Assembly: GCF_009727055.1 (NCBI RefSeq)
Contig: NC_052350.1
Span: 29,368,000 to 29,431,999, forward strand
Source: Benincasa hispida
Lineage: Eukaryota > Streptophyta > Magnoliopsida > Cucurbitales > Cucurbitaceae
Direction of reading: 5' to 3'
Length of the DNA: 64,000 nucleotides
The notes beneath the pieces were generated by a model. The model ran no database searches. It was not told the DNA's origin and saw only the letters and a list, made by a program, of their open reading frames with translations. The first letter of the stretch is position 1. Every line of letters starts with the position of its first letter. The position numbers were made by a program, and so were the translations under genes. Positions 47,201 to 57,888 of the stretch are shown piece after piece.

Positions 47201-48640
47201 TTTGTGGCTATCTCGGTTATTGATGAGCCTATGGGGAAAAAGCCCGTTGCTGTTGAAATCCAGGAAGTTCTGAATGAATATGTCGATGTCATGTCACAAA
47301 GCTTGAAAAATACTTTACCTCCCTAATGGGAGATTTTACCTCCCTGATGGGAGATCGATCATGAAATTGAACTAGTGTTGGGAACCAAACCGCTAGCGAA
47401 AAATGCCTACTGGATGGCTCCTCTAGAACTTGCTGAACTTAAGAAATAACTAAATGAGCTACTGAACGTTGGCATCATCCGCCCAGCGAAAGCGCCCCGT
47501 GGGGCCTCGGTCTTGTTTCAGAAGAAGAAGGATGAGACATTACAGCTGTGTATTGATTACAAGGCTTTTAACAAAGTCACGGTTCGCAACAAGTACCCAT
47601 TGCTGACCATATATGATTTGTTAAATCAGTTGAATGGAGCTCAATACTTTACGAAGCTTGACCTTCGATCAGTTTATTATCAAGTTTGCATAGCAAAAGG
47701 CGACGAACCAAAGGCCACTTGCGTGATAAGATACAAAGCTTTCGAATTTCTTGTGGTGCCTTTTGGTTTGACGAATGCCCTTGAGATATTATGTATCATG
47801 ATGAATCGAGTTTTTCATGAGTATCTCGATCAGTTTATGGTGGTTTATTTGGATGATATAATCGTCTACAGTCCTACCTCGAAAGAACACCAAGTTCACC
47901 TTTGATTAGTCTTTGATAAGCTGTGATAGAATAAGTTGTATGTCAAGAAAGAGAAATGTGCTTTCGTGCAACGACAAATAAACTTCTCAAAATACATAAT
48001 TGAATATATAAATATTGGAATGGATAGCAAGAAGTTGCAAGCTATACAAGAATGGTGAGCCCCCACCTCTGTGGCCAAATTACATTCCTTCTTAGAATTG
48101 GCTAACTATTATCGCTGATTCATCGAAGGGTTTTTAAGAAGAGTTGCTCCACTTACTGAGTTATTGAAGAAAGGCACAATTTGGCAATGGTCGACAGAAT
48201 GTTAGAATGCCTTTAAAGAGTTAAAGGCGACCATGACTAGGGGTCCTACCCTTAGTCTAGTTGATGTGTTAAAGTTGTTTGAGGTAGAGACGGATGCGTC
48301 AGAGTATGCCCTCAAGGGTGTCCTCATGCAAGAAGGCCATCATGTAGCCTATGAAAGTTAGAAACTGAACAATGCCGAGATGAGGTATACAGTCTGTGAG
48401 AAGGAAATGTTGGTTGTGGTCCATTGTTTGAGGGCCTGAAGATAGTATCTATTGAGGTCCTCCTTTGTAGTGAAGACCGATAACAATGCCATTTGTCACT
48501 TCTTTGAATAATCTAAGTTGACTTCTAAGCAGACATGATGGCAAGCATCCCCGACTGAGTTCGATTTTAAGTTTGAACACAAAAAAGAGATGAGTAACCA
48601 AACAACCGACGTTCTGAGTCGAAAGGGTGAGCATGCGAGA
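47201..48640 (+). pseudogene. Gypsy reverse transcriptase and RNase H
   Basis: Open piece 47513-47905 (130 residues) has LQLCIDYKAFNKVTVRNKYP, KLDLRSVYYQV (Asp50), VVPFGLTNA and VVYLDDIIVYS (YLDD at 112-115), so the palm motifs are intact. Upstream, 47314-47355 is an in-frame 21-bp tandem duplication giving LPP-stop-WEI twice. Downstream to about 48250 are connection sequences with stops, then RNase H (VETDASEYALKGVLMQEGH, about 48284-48340, with its first Asp; later NAEMRYTVCEKEMLVVVHCL). It copies element RNA to DNA in cytoplasmic particles when intact. Confidence 0.93.
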
Positions 48641-48840
48641 TGGTGCATTATAACTCACATTCATGCAAGTAAGGTTGATGGGTCAATGCGGGATATCATT
48701 AAAGAGTTCTTAAAAAATGACACCTCTGCCCAAGCTATCATCGCTCTAGCTAAAGCTTGTAAAACCAAGCAGTTTTGGGTTGAGGGAGATCTGCTGTTGA
48801 CAAAAGGGAATCGATTGTATGTTCCCAGAGCAGAGACTTA

Positions 48841-49700
48841 AGGAAGAAGCAGTTACACGAGTGCCATGATATCCTGTAGGCCGGTCACCCAAGCTGGTAA
48901 AGGACCTATACATTGTTGAAAAGGGGCTATTTTTGGCTCAATATGAGAGCCGACGTCATGCAGTATACCAAACTTGTCTTATTTATCAACAAGACAAGGT
49001 CGAGAAAACGAAAAGTTATTGGGCTCCTAGAGCCTTGCCAACCAGACCATCGGAAAGTGTATCCATGGATTTTATTATCCATTTCCCAAAGGTGGGTGAT
49101 CATGAGGCCATCTTGGTTATCATTGACGAGTTCTCAAAATATGCCACATTTGTACCTACACGGAAATAATGTTCAGTTGAGCTGACAGCCCAATTATTCT
49201 TCCGACATATAGTGAAATTTTAGGGACTTTCGACGAGTATTGTTAGTGACAAAGATGGTAGATTCATTGGCACGTTTTGGATAGAGTTGTTTGCGTTTAT
49301 GGGCCATACGCAAACTGACGACCAAATAGAGAGATTCAATTGCCTGTTAGAGGAGTATTTATGCCACTTTGTCAATGCCCACTAGAAGAATTAGGTCTAG
49401 TTACTTGATGTAGCCCAATTTTGTTTAAATTTTCAAACAAGCTCGTCAATAGGAAAGAGCCCCTATGAAGTTGTAAGTGGGAGGAAACCTTTATTGCCTC
49501 ATATTGTTGACCATCCATATGTAGGGAAAAATTTTCAAGCCTACAACTTTACCAAAGAGCGGAAGCAGACTACTGACATCGCTCTAGCATATTTGGAGAA
49601 AGCATCTAAATATATGAAGAAGTGAGGTGATAAGAATAATTTCCCTCTCGAATTTCGAGTAGGGGACCAAGTCCTCGTAAAGTTGAGACCAGAACAGATC
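48841..49700 (+). pseudogene. Gypsy integrase
   Basis: Zinc-finger region at 48850-48990: HECHDIL and AGHPSW give the His part; 48933-49169 gives TCLIYQQDK, where the second Cys of the HHCC finger seems to be Tyr. The same piece has SMDFIIHFPKV (first catalytic Asp) and IIDEFSKYATFVPT. After a stop, VSDKDGRFIGTFW (second Asp, about 49234-49272) and TQTDDQIERFN (third residue Glu, about 49312-49343) can be read in frame. All three catalytic acidic residues are therefore present, but stops lie between them. Confidence 0.9.
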
Positions 49701-50106
49701 TAATTTTGAAGCTGCAAGGATTAGTGTCTTGTCAGAAAGTATGAAGATGTAGTGGAAATTTTCACGAAGATTGGGAGTACTTCATATAGGGTGGCGTTGC
49801 CTGCAAGGATGAAAATTCACCAAGTACTTCATGTAAGTAATTTAAAGCCCTATCATCCTGATCCTGAAGATGATCGTCGCAATGAGACTATCCGATCGAG
49901 TATTGACCTGAAGCAAAAGGAAGATAAGAAAGTAAAAGAGATCCTTGCCGTCAGAGTTAGAAAAGCCAGGAGACCCACTTAGAGAGTCCACGAATAAGTG
50001 GAAGAACCTCCCCGTGGAAGAAACAAGTTGGGAATGTGTCAAAGATTTAGAAGCTTGGAAGCAGAAGACCGTTGAGTCAAACTATGCCAGTCAACAGGGA
50101 CGTTAA
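49701..50106 (+). pseudogene. Gypsy integrase C terminus and chromodomain
   Basis: 49752-49982 has IGSTSYRVALPARMKIHQVLHVSNLKPYHPD-type sequence, the usual integrase tail, and then KKVKEILAVRVRKARRP, the first strand of a chromodomain. After two stops and a shift, ETSWECVKDLEAWKQK (about 50020-50070) completes the chromodomain. In chromoviruses this domain reads histone marks and directs insertion. A purine tract (AAGTGGGGGAGAA, 50113-50125) follows. Confidence 0.88.
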
Positions 50107-50125
50107 TTGTTTAAGTGGGGGAGAA

Positions 50126-50604
50126 TGTTTTGGGCATGCTCGTCTAGGGTAATGTTAGCCCATGGCCACATGTCCAAACCATCCTCAATCATCTTATCTT
50201 TGAGTCTTATAATTAGTTTAGCAAGTTATTTTTTATTTCATGTTGTTTTCCATGTGAGTGACTGCTCGCCACTTTTGATAAGCAAGCTAGGCATTTTAGA
50301 AATTGCTCAGAATGCACTATAAGGGAGACCCACCAGTCACTCCACGACCAATGTATTGATGTACTATTTGCAATTAAAGCTTTCTTGCAACTGTCAATCA
50401 TTAATGCATTCTTTAATGATGTTTTCAATGCTTGTCCTCTCTCATGTTTTATAAAATATTTTTTTCTCAAAATGTGAATGGAGGCTACATCATATACCGG
50501 CGTTGTCCGCGACTTTCATTTTTTGCACGGCTGATTTGCTCGCCAGATTAGAGCAAGTGTCACACAATAGCCTTTCCCGTATACGAAAGTCTGCGATTGT
50601 GACA
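50126..50604 (+). mobile_element. Gypsy 3' LTR
   Basis: 479 bp, TGTTTTGGGCATGC...GATTGTGACA, following the polypurine tract directly. The extra length against the 5' LTR is mainly a short insertion (TATAATTAGTT) near 50208. Followed by the CCAAA duplication. Confidence 0.93.
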
Positions 50605-50609
50605 CCAAA

Positions 50610-51529
50610 CGCCCCCTTAGTTTCACTTGGAAAGACTTTGACCTCTCACCTTGCTATGATTACTTGGTTACTCTTGAACTCTTTATTGAGGTTTCACCTA
50701 AGGTTATGAGTTTCGATATGATTTATAGTGTTAAAGTATTGATGTAGTATTAAATTTATTTTACCCATCAACTTAAATTTTTGTGGTCAATTGATGACTT
50801 AATATGGTATAAGAGTAGGAGATCATGCATTCAAACCCTCTACAATGTTATTTCCTTCTCAATTAATATTTATATCTACTTGTTGGATCTTTTGAGTCAA
50901 CCGATGGTTTAACATAATAGTCTTATCTTATTAGCCATAATCTATTGGATGGATCAAGATCCCATCTTATTTTTGGCTCAAAACCCATCTAGTGACTTCC
51001 ACTCTCATCTAGTCGGGTTACCATTAGTTTAGTAACTTTTGATTTCACATGACCAATATGTTGCACCATATGGCATCTAACCTCACTTGATTCGTCTATA
51101 TACTCAATAACAAGTAGTCGATGACCTAGTTGATTGGAATTAGTAATTCCTACACGCATTTCATTTGAATTTTTAAAAATATTTATCCACAACAACTCAT
51201 GTATACTAAAATCATAAATTGAGATGTGTTCAACTTATAAATTCACGACAACTTCATTCTACACTAAAAATAGTAAATCCTACGTACATTATTACTTGTC
51301 AAAATCTAGAATGTTTTAGCTGAATTGAGATGCAATTAATGTAATCCTTTAAATCATGTTAAAGCAACCACAATTATCAAAATATTTGAAGAGTTAAAGT
51401 AAAATATCAAAAAAATTGATGGTGAATATGAATGATGAAGAATGGATATACACAAAACAACACAACAAAGTAGGGTACGAGAAAAGATAGGGACTTGTCT
51501 TGGTCCTGCACCAGACAAACACCATCCCC
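50610..51529. other. No gene recognised
   Basis: Intergenic. The first bases continue the MITE-like end interrupted by the gypsy element. Short frames here overlap on both strands and show no motif. Confidence 0.4.
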
Positions 51530-51780
51530 TAATGGGCCTTTGCCAGCTAATCAAAGCCCAAGTGGGCCCTTATAATTCATGGCCCATTGGGCCACTCTCG
51601 AATAATTCTTGTGGGTCCCATACTGTATATGGTTGACAATGGCACACACGTGTGCCATTAATATTGCGACACCGACGGTTTTTTTAAAAGAAAATTTGAA
51701 TTTTAATGCGTGTTTTTAGCCTCTTTTCTCATCTCCCTTATCCGCTCCTTATCTTTATGTGCAAAGAAATTTACAATGAC
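51530..51780 (+). promoter_or_regulatory. Promoter-like island (TGGGCY cluster and G-box)
   Basis: Five TGGGCC/TGGGCT sites (either strand) lie within 61 bases: 51533, 51555, 51563, 51581 and 51588. Such site II elements are bound by TCP factors in promoters of plant housekeeping genes. A CACGTG G-box core at 51647-51652 sits in a near-palindrome (GGCACACACGTGTGCC). A pyrimidine-rich leader-like stretch (51718-51760) and an ATG at 51776 follow, with about 19 codons before ACAG/GTAACA, a possible splice donor near 51831. No downstream exon was recognised, so this may be a dead or truncated gene start. Confidence 0.35.
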
Positions 51781-51884
51781 AAGCCGTACTGTCCCTTTTG
51801 GATTTTGTACTCACCCAATTAGATTTACAGGTAACACATAACAAAAATTAATTAATTAATTTAACATAATTAAAAATATATATT

Positions 51885-52015
51885 GTAAATATGACACAAT
51901 TTTTAACATATATCGATACCTATCAGTAACAAATGATTATCTTTGATAGACCGAATAAGGTCTATCATTGACGAACCTATTTAGTAAATCAATGAAACTA
52001 AGATATATCAATGAA
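51885..52015. repeat. Inverted repeat resembling the palindromic MITE centre
   Basis: TTGATAGACC and GGTCTATCATTGA pair around GAATAA (about 51953-51979), and ATACCTATCAGTAAC lies beside it. Likely a worn relative of the elements at 39821 and 44100; the outer arms are not recognisable. Confidence 0.4.
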
Positions 52016-52297
52016 TATAAGTAAGGCATATAATAATCATATTATTTTACTTTATTTACTATTGAATGATTTTATCTTGCATGTTCATTTTCTTTTAAGT
52101 TTGCTTTGGATATAAATTATCAATTAAATGCAAAAATTATATTAATGATATTTAACTTTTATTTTTTATATCTTTAATTAATTATACGTTTATTTGTTAT
52201 TAAGTATATCATTAATATACAATATTAATGGAATTAAAAATGGTATTAAAATTTCTTTCCACCCATGATTATTTGATGCTCATGTGTTATGAGGATT

Positions 52298-53107
52298 TGT
52301 TGGATATATATATATCTGTCTCTTATACACATCTAGATGTGTATAAGAGACAGGAATAACATGTTGAATATATATATATAGTGAAAGAAAGTGAAACAAT
52401 TGAATATTGAAACATAAAATTAGATTTAATTGTGTAGATTAAATTCATTGTTTAGAGACTTTCAAATTAGATTGAAGTTTCATGTACAAATTTAATACGT
52501 ATGAAATTTAAAATTGTAGTTACTTCAATTTGAATGAGTTATGTTTGATTTTTGTCCAGTAACAACTCAATTGAGTTAAAAATGACAAATGTTTCAATTT
52601 TTATATTTATTTGATTTTATTTTGTATCTTAGAGAGATACTAAGTTGCTGACCTATAAATAGCAACTTGGTTCTTCATTTGAAGCATCATATTCCAGCGT
52701 GAAGAGTTTTCTTTTTCTTTTTTTTTTCTAGCCCTTTTTCTTTGAATTGAGTTTAATTGAGATCAAGTATCTAAGAGTTCTGCTAGATACGAGTAGTTCG
52801 AGGTTGCAGTTTTGTCGAAGTTGGTCATTGCATCTTGTGAGACGATCATTGTAGTCTGTTTGTAGCCCGTGCAGAGCGAATAATTGTCTTCAGGACATCA
52901 CTTATCAAAAGCGTGTCTTGATTACGTTTTGAAATCTCCAAATGTTTTGAGGTTCTTTCAAATTTTTGGTTATTTTCATAGCATTGTCACATAATCTGAC
53001 TTTTGTTTGAGTTTGAATATTATACATTAAGTGTATTGTTTCTAGTAATTGAGGTATAATTAATTTGCTAATGTATTCAGTTCTATATATACCATTTTCT
53101 CTCAACA
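52298..53107 (+). mobile_element. Solo LTR D2
   Basis: Plus-strand copy of the LTR at 9517-10268. It starts TGTTGGATATAT at 52298 and ends TCTCAACA at 53107. Shared marks are AAAGTGAAACAATTGAATATTG, CTATAAATAGCAACTTGG (TATA box, 52653), GATCAAGTATCTAAGAGTTC, TAGCCCGTGCAGAGCG and CTTATCAAAAGCGTGTC. A mosaic-end adapter (52316-52353) splits the first 80 bp, with near-duplicate TGTTGGATATATATAT and TGTTGAATATATATAT on each side, so the start is uncertain. No gag-pol is adjacent. Confidence 0.78.
52316..52353. other. Tn5 mosaic-end junction adapter (artifact)
   Basis: Same perfect 38-bp head-to-head mosaic end as at 13999. The LTR start is repeated on both sides of it, as expected if a junction read was used to close a gap. 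Confidence 0.96.
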
Positions 53108-53566
53108 TGTTTATCATTGATTTATAATATCAATAAATTAGAAAATATAAATTTGTGGTATTTTACTTTCGTTTTTCTATTAGTAATTATTTGTTTATTC
53201 ATTTGTTATTATATCTACCAATTATATATATCAGACTAATAAATACAAAATGATATATCAATAATATTTATAATTGATATTTATCGATAATTATTTACTT
53301 GTTCGTTTAGTATTATATCTATCGTTTATAACTATGAATAGAATAAAAAATGAATATAGATAATACCTAATTTTCATTCTATCGCGATATACCATACTAA
53401 TAGGATTAAAAAAGGTATGTCAATGATATCAATGATTGTATGCACAAGATTTCAATAGAAATTTATTTCGTGGAACTTGAACTTTGTATTTATATTAATT
53501 TTGTGGAAAGTGAGTACAATCTCTAATACATAGTATTTTGATGCTTTCAAAATAAATTATAATCTT

Positions 53567-53750
53567 TAAGTTGGTTGATTTTCTTGAACGATTGGCCTTT
53601 GGGCTTGTTGATCTTCTTGGATGATTGACTTTTGGGCTTGTTGATCTTCTTGGACGATCGGCCTTTGGGCTTGTTGATCTTCTTGGACGATCGGCCTTTG
53701 GGTTTGTTGATCTTCTTGGATGATCGGCTTTTGGACTTGTTGATTAGTGT
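53567..53750 (-). repeat. 33-bp minisatellite x 5 (11-residue repeat)
   Basis: Five units of CTTGTTGATCTTCTTGGA followed by CGATCGGCCTTTGGG, period 33 bp. As 33 is a multiple of three, one minus-strand frame stays open (53756-53547) with INKPKGRSSKK repeated. The frame has no further coding support; it lies in LTR-like sequence and is best read as a minisatellite. Confidence 0.85.
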
Positions 53751-54023
53751 TCGCACGAGGCTTCTGGAGAAACTTGTTTCGTGGAGGTGAACTTTAGTTG
53801 GTGTTGATGTTGAGGTTGATTTGATGCGATGTGGTTCGATCTCTAATACATGATCCTCTAATTCTCTCTCAGTTGGGTGGATGTGCTTGACTTGAAGAAA
53901 AACACCGAATGTTCTTGAAGTAGAAGTCTTGGAAGAATATTTGTGTCTTCTAGTAGTGTAGCTTCAGGAGTCTTGGGAGTCTTCTACTTGTTGATGAATT
54001 CTCTCTAGATTCTCTGAATGTAG

Positions 54024-54250
54024 AATTGCTTGTATCTTCAAAGGACTTCAGTCTTCAGAATGCTTGTATTTTCAAAAGACTTCAGTCTTCAGAATACTTG
54101 TATCTTCAAAGGACTTTAGTTTTCAAGCGTGGTTAGAATGGTTGTATCTTCAAAGGACTTCAGTCTTCAGAATGCTTATATCTTTAGAGGACTTCAGTCT
54201 TCAGAATGCTTACATAGTCTTCAAGCGTGGTCAACTTCAGGAGTCAAGGA
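54024..54250 (+). repeat. About 34-bp minisatellite, 5-6 units
   Basis: Units of CTTGTATCTTCAAAGGACTT then CAGTCTTCAGAATG, interrupted once by TTTTCAAGCGTGGTTAGAATG. Frames of 60-71 residues across it are repeat products. Confidence 0.85.
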
Positions 54251-54540
54251 GTCTTCTGATTGTAGAGAATTCCCTATAAGTTTTCTGGAGTATAGAATTA
54301 CTGACCCTTGAAATGAGAAGAGTGCCTCTATTTATAGGGCTCTCTGATGAGCTTCATGGGCTTGGTTAACCTATAGGTTTGGACTTGGTTGGTCCATGGG
54401 CCTGGCCTTTGGACCCAATTAATTGGATTTAGGTTTGATTTGACATTTAGTTCAAATTCGACTTATTTTTGGGCTTAGTTAGACTTGGACCCAAATAATA
54501 ATATCAAATCGGGCCAAATTAATCTTATACGATTCAACGG

Positions 54541-55769
54541 TCATGATAAAACCTTATTTGTTGACACTTTTGGAACATTAACACAAGGTAATTTTGATAT
54601 TTTTAGCCGTCAATTGTTCCAAAAAACTATGAACTTTCCCCTTTTTGACCTCTTTTTAATGTCAATAAACTATATTTTGTTGTCATGCACGGCTCGTCAT
54701 TATATGTTTTTATTAAACTATACAACTCTAAATTTTCAACCATACATTGTTAAGTTAATTGCATAAGATCATCTCATTGAAATAAGTAACACATATATTA
54801 ACTTCACACAACTAACAAAATGTCTCAACTCCATGCATGAACTCCTATACAAACAAATAGATTATGGTCTAAAAGGAAAGTATCTTATCTAGAAAAAAAA
54901 AAGTGTTATATAGAGAAGTGCAAAGTTCTTCAAATTAAATGTATTCATTGAGGTGCCAACGGTAAGAACACAAGTTCTCTGCAATAAAATTTTGGTAGAA
55001 GAATGACTTTAGCTAAATGAATATAAAAATTTTAAGGAAAGGTATCAACAACCTAAACAACATAAACTAAGGTCACTTCACAAGCATCTCATTTTTTTCA
55101 AGTAGATTCTCCTTAGGAGAAGTCAACCCAAAAGTTCAAGCAAATAATAATCATTCAATGTACCAAATAATCACTATGATCTGAAACATCTAGATACATG
55201 CTCAATTGGAAACATCCTTGTTTGATTTAAAATTTGAACCTAAAAACTTAGGGAAACAATTTATCAACTCAAGTAGGTAAGCCTATCAAACGAGAAAAAA
55301 CTAATAGCAACTTCTATTATACTAAGTAAACATAAATAAATAAATAAACTTTCATGCTTATTCATGTGAAACTATGACTATCATTCCTGGATGATAGTCA
55401 TAGCACTCTAACACTTTATTTTTTAGAAGAAATTCTAACATTTTATCTAATCAAACACTTTATAATAAAGAAGAATTTTGAAAAGAATAATATTTACGTA
55501 ATATTCCAAATTGCTTCTCAGTTATTTGAAAGACTCCTTAAACAATAAACATGTTCTTAAATCTAAAACTCAATTTGATACTATATTTGGAGAGTGAGTA
55601 CATTATCCACCTCAATATGACAATTAAAAAATTACAAGAATTATCTATCCATATAAACTATTTCAAAATTAAAAACTATATCTATCCCCACTAATCTGTA
55701 CACATATAAAACATAACCATGAAAAGGTTGCACATGGGAAGGCAAATGTTTGATTAAACTGCATAGTTG
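54541..55769. other. No gene recognised
   Basis: AT-rich intergenic sequence. A 93-residue frame at 54485-54766 has no motif or good start. A short inverted repeat ATGACTATCATTCCTGGATGATAGTCAT lies near 55374-55401. Confidence 0.4.
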
Positions 55770-56360
55770 GGGAAATTTTCAACTTCGCGCTCACCAAACT
55801 ACCTAACAAAATTCCAAGTATAATTTTAACTCTCAAAAGTAGGTAGAAACTTCCTAAAAAGAACCTAATTCTCACTTAGACTCTCAAAACTGCGTAGAAA
55901 TGACATAATCATCGGTTTGACTCTCAAAACAACTTAAAAAGTTTGTTTGTATCACTTTGAATTCCATAATCACCATAACAAGGGCACAAGTGTAATATGA
56001 CTCTTAAAACCACATAAAGAGTTCTTAAAAAATGTCAAAGTGTCACTTTGACTCCCAAAACCACTTAGAAAGTTGATAGAAAGTGGATAAGTGTCATTTT
56101 GACTAAGAAAAGCACGTAAAAAGTACCTAAAAGTCTCTAAGTGACACTTTTAACTCTTAAAACAACTTAAAAAGTGCATAAATGTTGGTTCTGACTCCTT
56201 AAAAGAACCTAATCAAATATCACTTTGATTCTAAAATTACCTAAGTGACACTTTGACTCTTAAAACAAACCTAAAAAGTGCATAACTATATTTTGACTCT
56301 GAAATCACTCAAAAAGTTTAAGAAAAAGTGCTTTAACGGTCATTTTTAATCTGTAAAATC
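55770..56360. repeat. GTCACTTTGACTCTYAAAAC minisatellite, about 9-10 units
   Basis: Degenerate units of AAGTGTCACTTTGACTCTCA then AAACCACTTAAAAAGTNC, with spacing of about 50-70 bp. Within a unit AAGTG/CACTT and AAAAGT/ACTTTT give weak inverted pairing. No protein signal. Confidence 0.8.
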
Positions 56361-56448
56361 AAACTAAAGGAGCATCAATGATAAATTTTTTCCAAATCAT
56401 TAAGAATTCAATATCTCATGAACCAATAACCAGTAACCACCATATAAT

Positions 56449-57122
56449 TGTTGGAACCACTATCCTCCGATGGACAAGATTCGACAGCGGCGAACAATCA
56501 CAAATAGCAGTTGTCAGAAAAATGGAACCTACAAAAAAGAAACATGTTACAGGTTGAATCACCGATCTCACTTTCTTTAAGATGTTTTACGGCTCTGCCC
56601 AAGTGTGTAGCAGTTCTACATAATCGCCACGCCATCCCTAGGATAAAACAACCCAGAATATATAAAATTGTCTCGATCAAAATTGCACTGTGACCGATAG
56701 CAAACTTTCCCTTCAGACTGACTTGCTCGAAAACTAAATGAAGAAGAGTTCAAGGGAGAAAATGGAAGAAGCGTGGAAGACTTGACTGCACCATCTGCTC
56801 GCGACACGTATTGGAGTTGTTGACAAGATTTTTTTAAAAATAAAGATTAAAATAATTATTATTTCTAATAAAATAATAATCACACACTCGCCTCACATCG
56901 TCCGATTGGATGAACGTTGGCGGCAGCATGCGCGTGTGGAATATCCACCATACCCACATTTGTGTGTCTCCTCACTCCTTCTAAAACATGGGTACCCCTT
57001 GGGGCTCAAACCCACAACTCAAAGTGGGAGTATAAAAGTGAGGTCTCACTCCCCAATCTTAGTAATATATGATTCTCAAAATATTTTTATTTTCCTTTTA
57101 AAACTTAAAATTTCACTAACAA
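56449..57122 (-). mobile_element. 3' LTR of copia G
   Basis: 674 bp. The minus strand starts TGTTAGTGAAATTTTAAG at 57122, right after a purine tract AAGTAGGGGAT, and ends GGTTCCAACA at 56449. The RNase H remnant of copia G lies upstream, so this is its 3' LTR. It contains a short exon-like stretch (minus frame 56680-56498) followed by a TTTCTTTTTTGTAG/G acceptor-like site; I read this as LTR leader, not a gene. Confidence 0.82.
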
Positions 57123-57888
57123 TCCCCTACTTGAAAATTTAAAAACATAAGAAAATCATTTTTTTCATCAAGCAATATCAATCTATACTGCATGTGCATA
57201 AGCAAAGGTGTCTTATGACTTGAACCTTTACATAGTGTAGATGATTCAAAATATACTAGAGTAAATCATGGTTTTGAACTCTATCTCTAATAACATCTCA
57301 CACATAGCATCATTAGGGTGTAGTAAAAAACCCATGCTTTAAGGCCTAGCACGTGTAACCCAATTTAGTGAAAAGCTCTAGAGAGTTTTTCTAAAACTCC
57401 ACAGGGAGCAACCCTCACTTCCACATTCACATAAGTAAGTCTATCAAAAGTACTCCTGTAGCTAGGTACCCCACTTGATATCAAGTATAGATCTCGTTAA
57501 GAACTAAGTTCAACCTTTCTTACGCTTCAGGATATCATGCTCAGACTCTAGGTTATAGGAAGGAAACATTGTGTTCGTTTTAGCATGAGTCAATAAATAT
57601 CACTTCTAATCAGTTATTACCCATTGAACCCGTTTCTTGGGATCTCTAGTCTACAGGTTGGGTTTTCTTCAGAGGTGATTTACCTTTCTATAGGCATGAG
57701 TCTCATCCTTTCTATGGTTTTGAAAACCTTCTCTCTGGAAAGTCATTTCGTCAAAGGATCTGCCAAGTTTTCATCAGTTTGTATATGATCCACTCTAACT
57801 GCACCAGTAATGAGGAACACTCTCGATGTATTTTTCGTCTCTTTTCGTTGTAGTAACAGTTCTGAACTTTTGCGATTGTTGCAGTACT
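57123..57888 (-). pseudogene. Copia G RNase H end and 3' untranslated part
   Basis: 57884-57640 encodes, across frames, the last part of copia RNase H: QNCYYNEKRRKIHREC and, shifted, TGAVRVDHIQTDENLADPL then TKGLSREKV. A stop follows and then about 500 bases to the polypurine tract and LTR. The coding region is cut at 57888 by solo LTR A4; the rest resumes at 59937. Confidence 0.85.

Larger units (their letters stand above)
44904..50604 (+). mobile_element. Complete-length chromodomain Ty3/gypsy element
   Basis: A 5701-bp element with two LTRs, primer site, gag, protease, RT, RNase H, integrase, chromodomain and polypurine tract in order. The perfect 5-bp target-site duplication CCAAA lies at 44899-44903 and 50605-50609. 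The LTRs (468 and 479 bp) differ by many substitutions and small indels, so the insertion is old. The coding region has many in-frame stops and shifts, so it cannot act on its own. Domain order and the C-terminal chromodomain make it a chromovirus; the short LTR fits the Reina or Galadriel lineages, not settled here. Confidence 0.95.
53464..54540 (-). mobile_element. LTR-like block with TATA box (minus strand)
   Basis: Encloses the two minisatellites. On the minus strand GCCCTATAAATAGAGGCACTC (complement of about 54325-54345) is a typical LTR TATA box and start region. A phrase TTTCGTGGAR.TGAACTTTRK...ATCTCTAATACAT occurs twice (53466-53531 and 53778-53850). LTR ends were not found, so the class is inferred. 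Confidence 0.45.

Noticed and set aside
56498..56807. Exon-like block on the minus strand (hydrophobic stretch ETILYILGCFILGMAWRLC, acceptor-like TTTTTTGTAG)
   Set aside because: It sits wholly inside the TG...CA-bounded 3' LTR of copia G, upstream frames meet stops, and one apparent start is GTG. LTR leader is simpler than a host gene.
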